Origin: an uncultured Saprospiraceae bacterium | GTDB lineage: Bacteria; Bacteroidota; Bacteroidia; Chitinophagales; Saprospiraceae | Length of the DNA stretch: 5,397 nt | Reading direction: 5' to 3' | Assembly: GCA_937967535.1 (NCBI GenBank) | Contig: CALCMV010000353.1 | Coordinates: 1 to 5,397, forward strand | Shown: in pieces, positions 5,262 to 5,397 of the stretch | How the letters are laid out: every line of letters starts with the position of its first letter | Position numbering within the stretch: position 1 is the first letter of the stretch | Translations under genes and position numbers: made by a program | Notes under the pieces: generated by a model | Database searches by the model: none | What the model saw: the letters and a program-made list of their open reading frames with translations, nothing else | Told to the model about the DNA's origin: nothing

Positions 5262-5397
5262 GAGCATGTTTAAATTTTTTCAAACTGATAATCAATAGCT
5301 TATGGTTTTGACGAGGCATCAAAGAAGGCGTTTATCGGGATAAGCAACTGATTTGATGTGAAGTCAAGTTCATAAGATATTGGTTATCAGGCAGAAA
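5262..5397. mobile_element. Possible terminal region of an insertion sequence or MITE, cut by the window edge
   Basis: GAGCATGTTTAAATTTTTTC starts at 5262, exactly where the HEPN reading frame is broken, and looks like an element terminus. The sequence beyond it has no HEPN-like coding on the minus strand and contains a long palindrome. No transposase is visible; it would lie beyond 5397. The opposite end and any target duplication cannot be seen, so this is an inference from the gene break. Confidence 0.35.
5285..5390. repeat. 106-bp gapless imperfect palindrome
   Basis: The sequence aligns with its own reverse complement without gaps, centred between 5337 and 5338. By eye 38 of 53 positions pair, and four more become G-U pairs in RNA. 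The outer 28-bp arms (5285-5312 and 5363-5390) match at 23 positions. CATCAAA (5316-5322) pairs with TTTGATG (5353-5359), and TTATC-GG-GATAA forms the centre (5332-5343). The outer arms carry the CTGATAATCAAT word also found at 116. It could be a subterminal element structure, a REP-like repeat or a structured RNA. Confidence 0.7.

Larger units (their letters stand above)
4776..5271. repeat. Pair of exact 14-bp inverted repeats flanking the gene remnants
   Basis: AAACATGCTCTAAA (4776-4789) and its exact reverse complement TTTAGAGCATGTTT (5258-5271) bracket the 496-bp segment with the two gene fragments. The left copy overlaps the start codon of the small membrane gene. The right copy coincides with the point where the HEPN frame breaks off. 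The match does not extend on either side without mismatches. It could be chance in AT-rich DNA or a trace of element ends. Confidence 0.45.

Noticed and set aside
5285..5390. Integron attC site
   Set aside because: Length and imperfect pairing are right, but the terminal GTTRRRY and RYYYAAC core sites are absent and there is no cassette array.
1..5397. tRNA or rRNA genes
   Set aside because: No cloverleaf with a GTTCRA-type arm and no rRNA signature words were seen on either strand.

Overview
The window reads as chromosomal DNA from a member of the Bacteroidota (Bacteroidetes). It is AT-rich and no start codon has a strong Shine-Dalgarno sequence. Two genes have a match to the Bacteroidota -7 promoter box (TAnnTTTG) upstream. 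The genes themselves (a MutL of Bacteroidota type, a single-pass MCE/MlaD protein with a 'LNPKRYV' tail, and a small basic single-pass membrane protein next to mutL) fit that phylum. I cannot place it at family level.

Layout, left to right. 1-350: no gene; an imperfect inverted repeat (arms near 3-50 and 157-187), then a perfect 40-bp palindrome with a T-tract that looks like the terminator of the next gene. 351-1409 (-): MCE/MlaD-family lipid-transport protein. 1410-1634: intergenic, with a tandem heptamer array, a good promoter match and an AT-rich inverted repeat. 1635-2147 (-): CYTH-domain (class IV adenylate cyclase-like) protein. 2154-2351 (-): 65-residue zinc-ribbon protein, 6 bp upstream of the CYTH gene. 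2464-4305 (-): mutL. 4306-4457: a second inverted repeat of the same word family as 1509-1620. 4458-4781 (-): small membrane protein. 4782-4919: face-to-face promoter boxes. 4920-5260: two converging gene remnants, a possible DinB-like N-terminus (+) and a HEPN-domain C-terminus (-). 5262-5397: probable edge of a mobile or repetitive element, containing a gapless 106-bp imperfect palindrome.

All intact genes are on the minus strand. The small membrane protein, mutL, zinc-ribbon and CYTH genes could be one transcript read right to left from the promoter near 4840. The MlaD-like gene has its own promoter. MutL is the mismatch-repair ATPase. The others do unrelated housekeeping or unknown jobs, so I see no single multi-gene pathway.

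No clear new multi-gene system is visible. The most unusual content is non-coding: a family of degenerate 7-15-bp word repeats arranged as inverted pairs in three intergenic regions, and the long palindrome at the right edge that shares a word with the left-edge repeat. The broken HEPN gene beside a possible element end marks the right side as an accessory, decaying segment.
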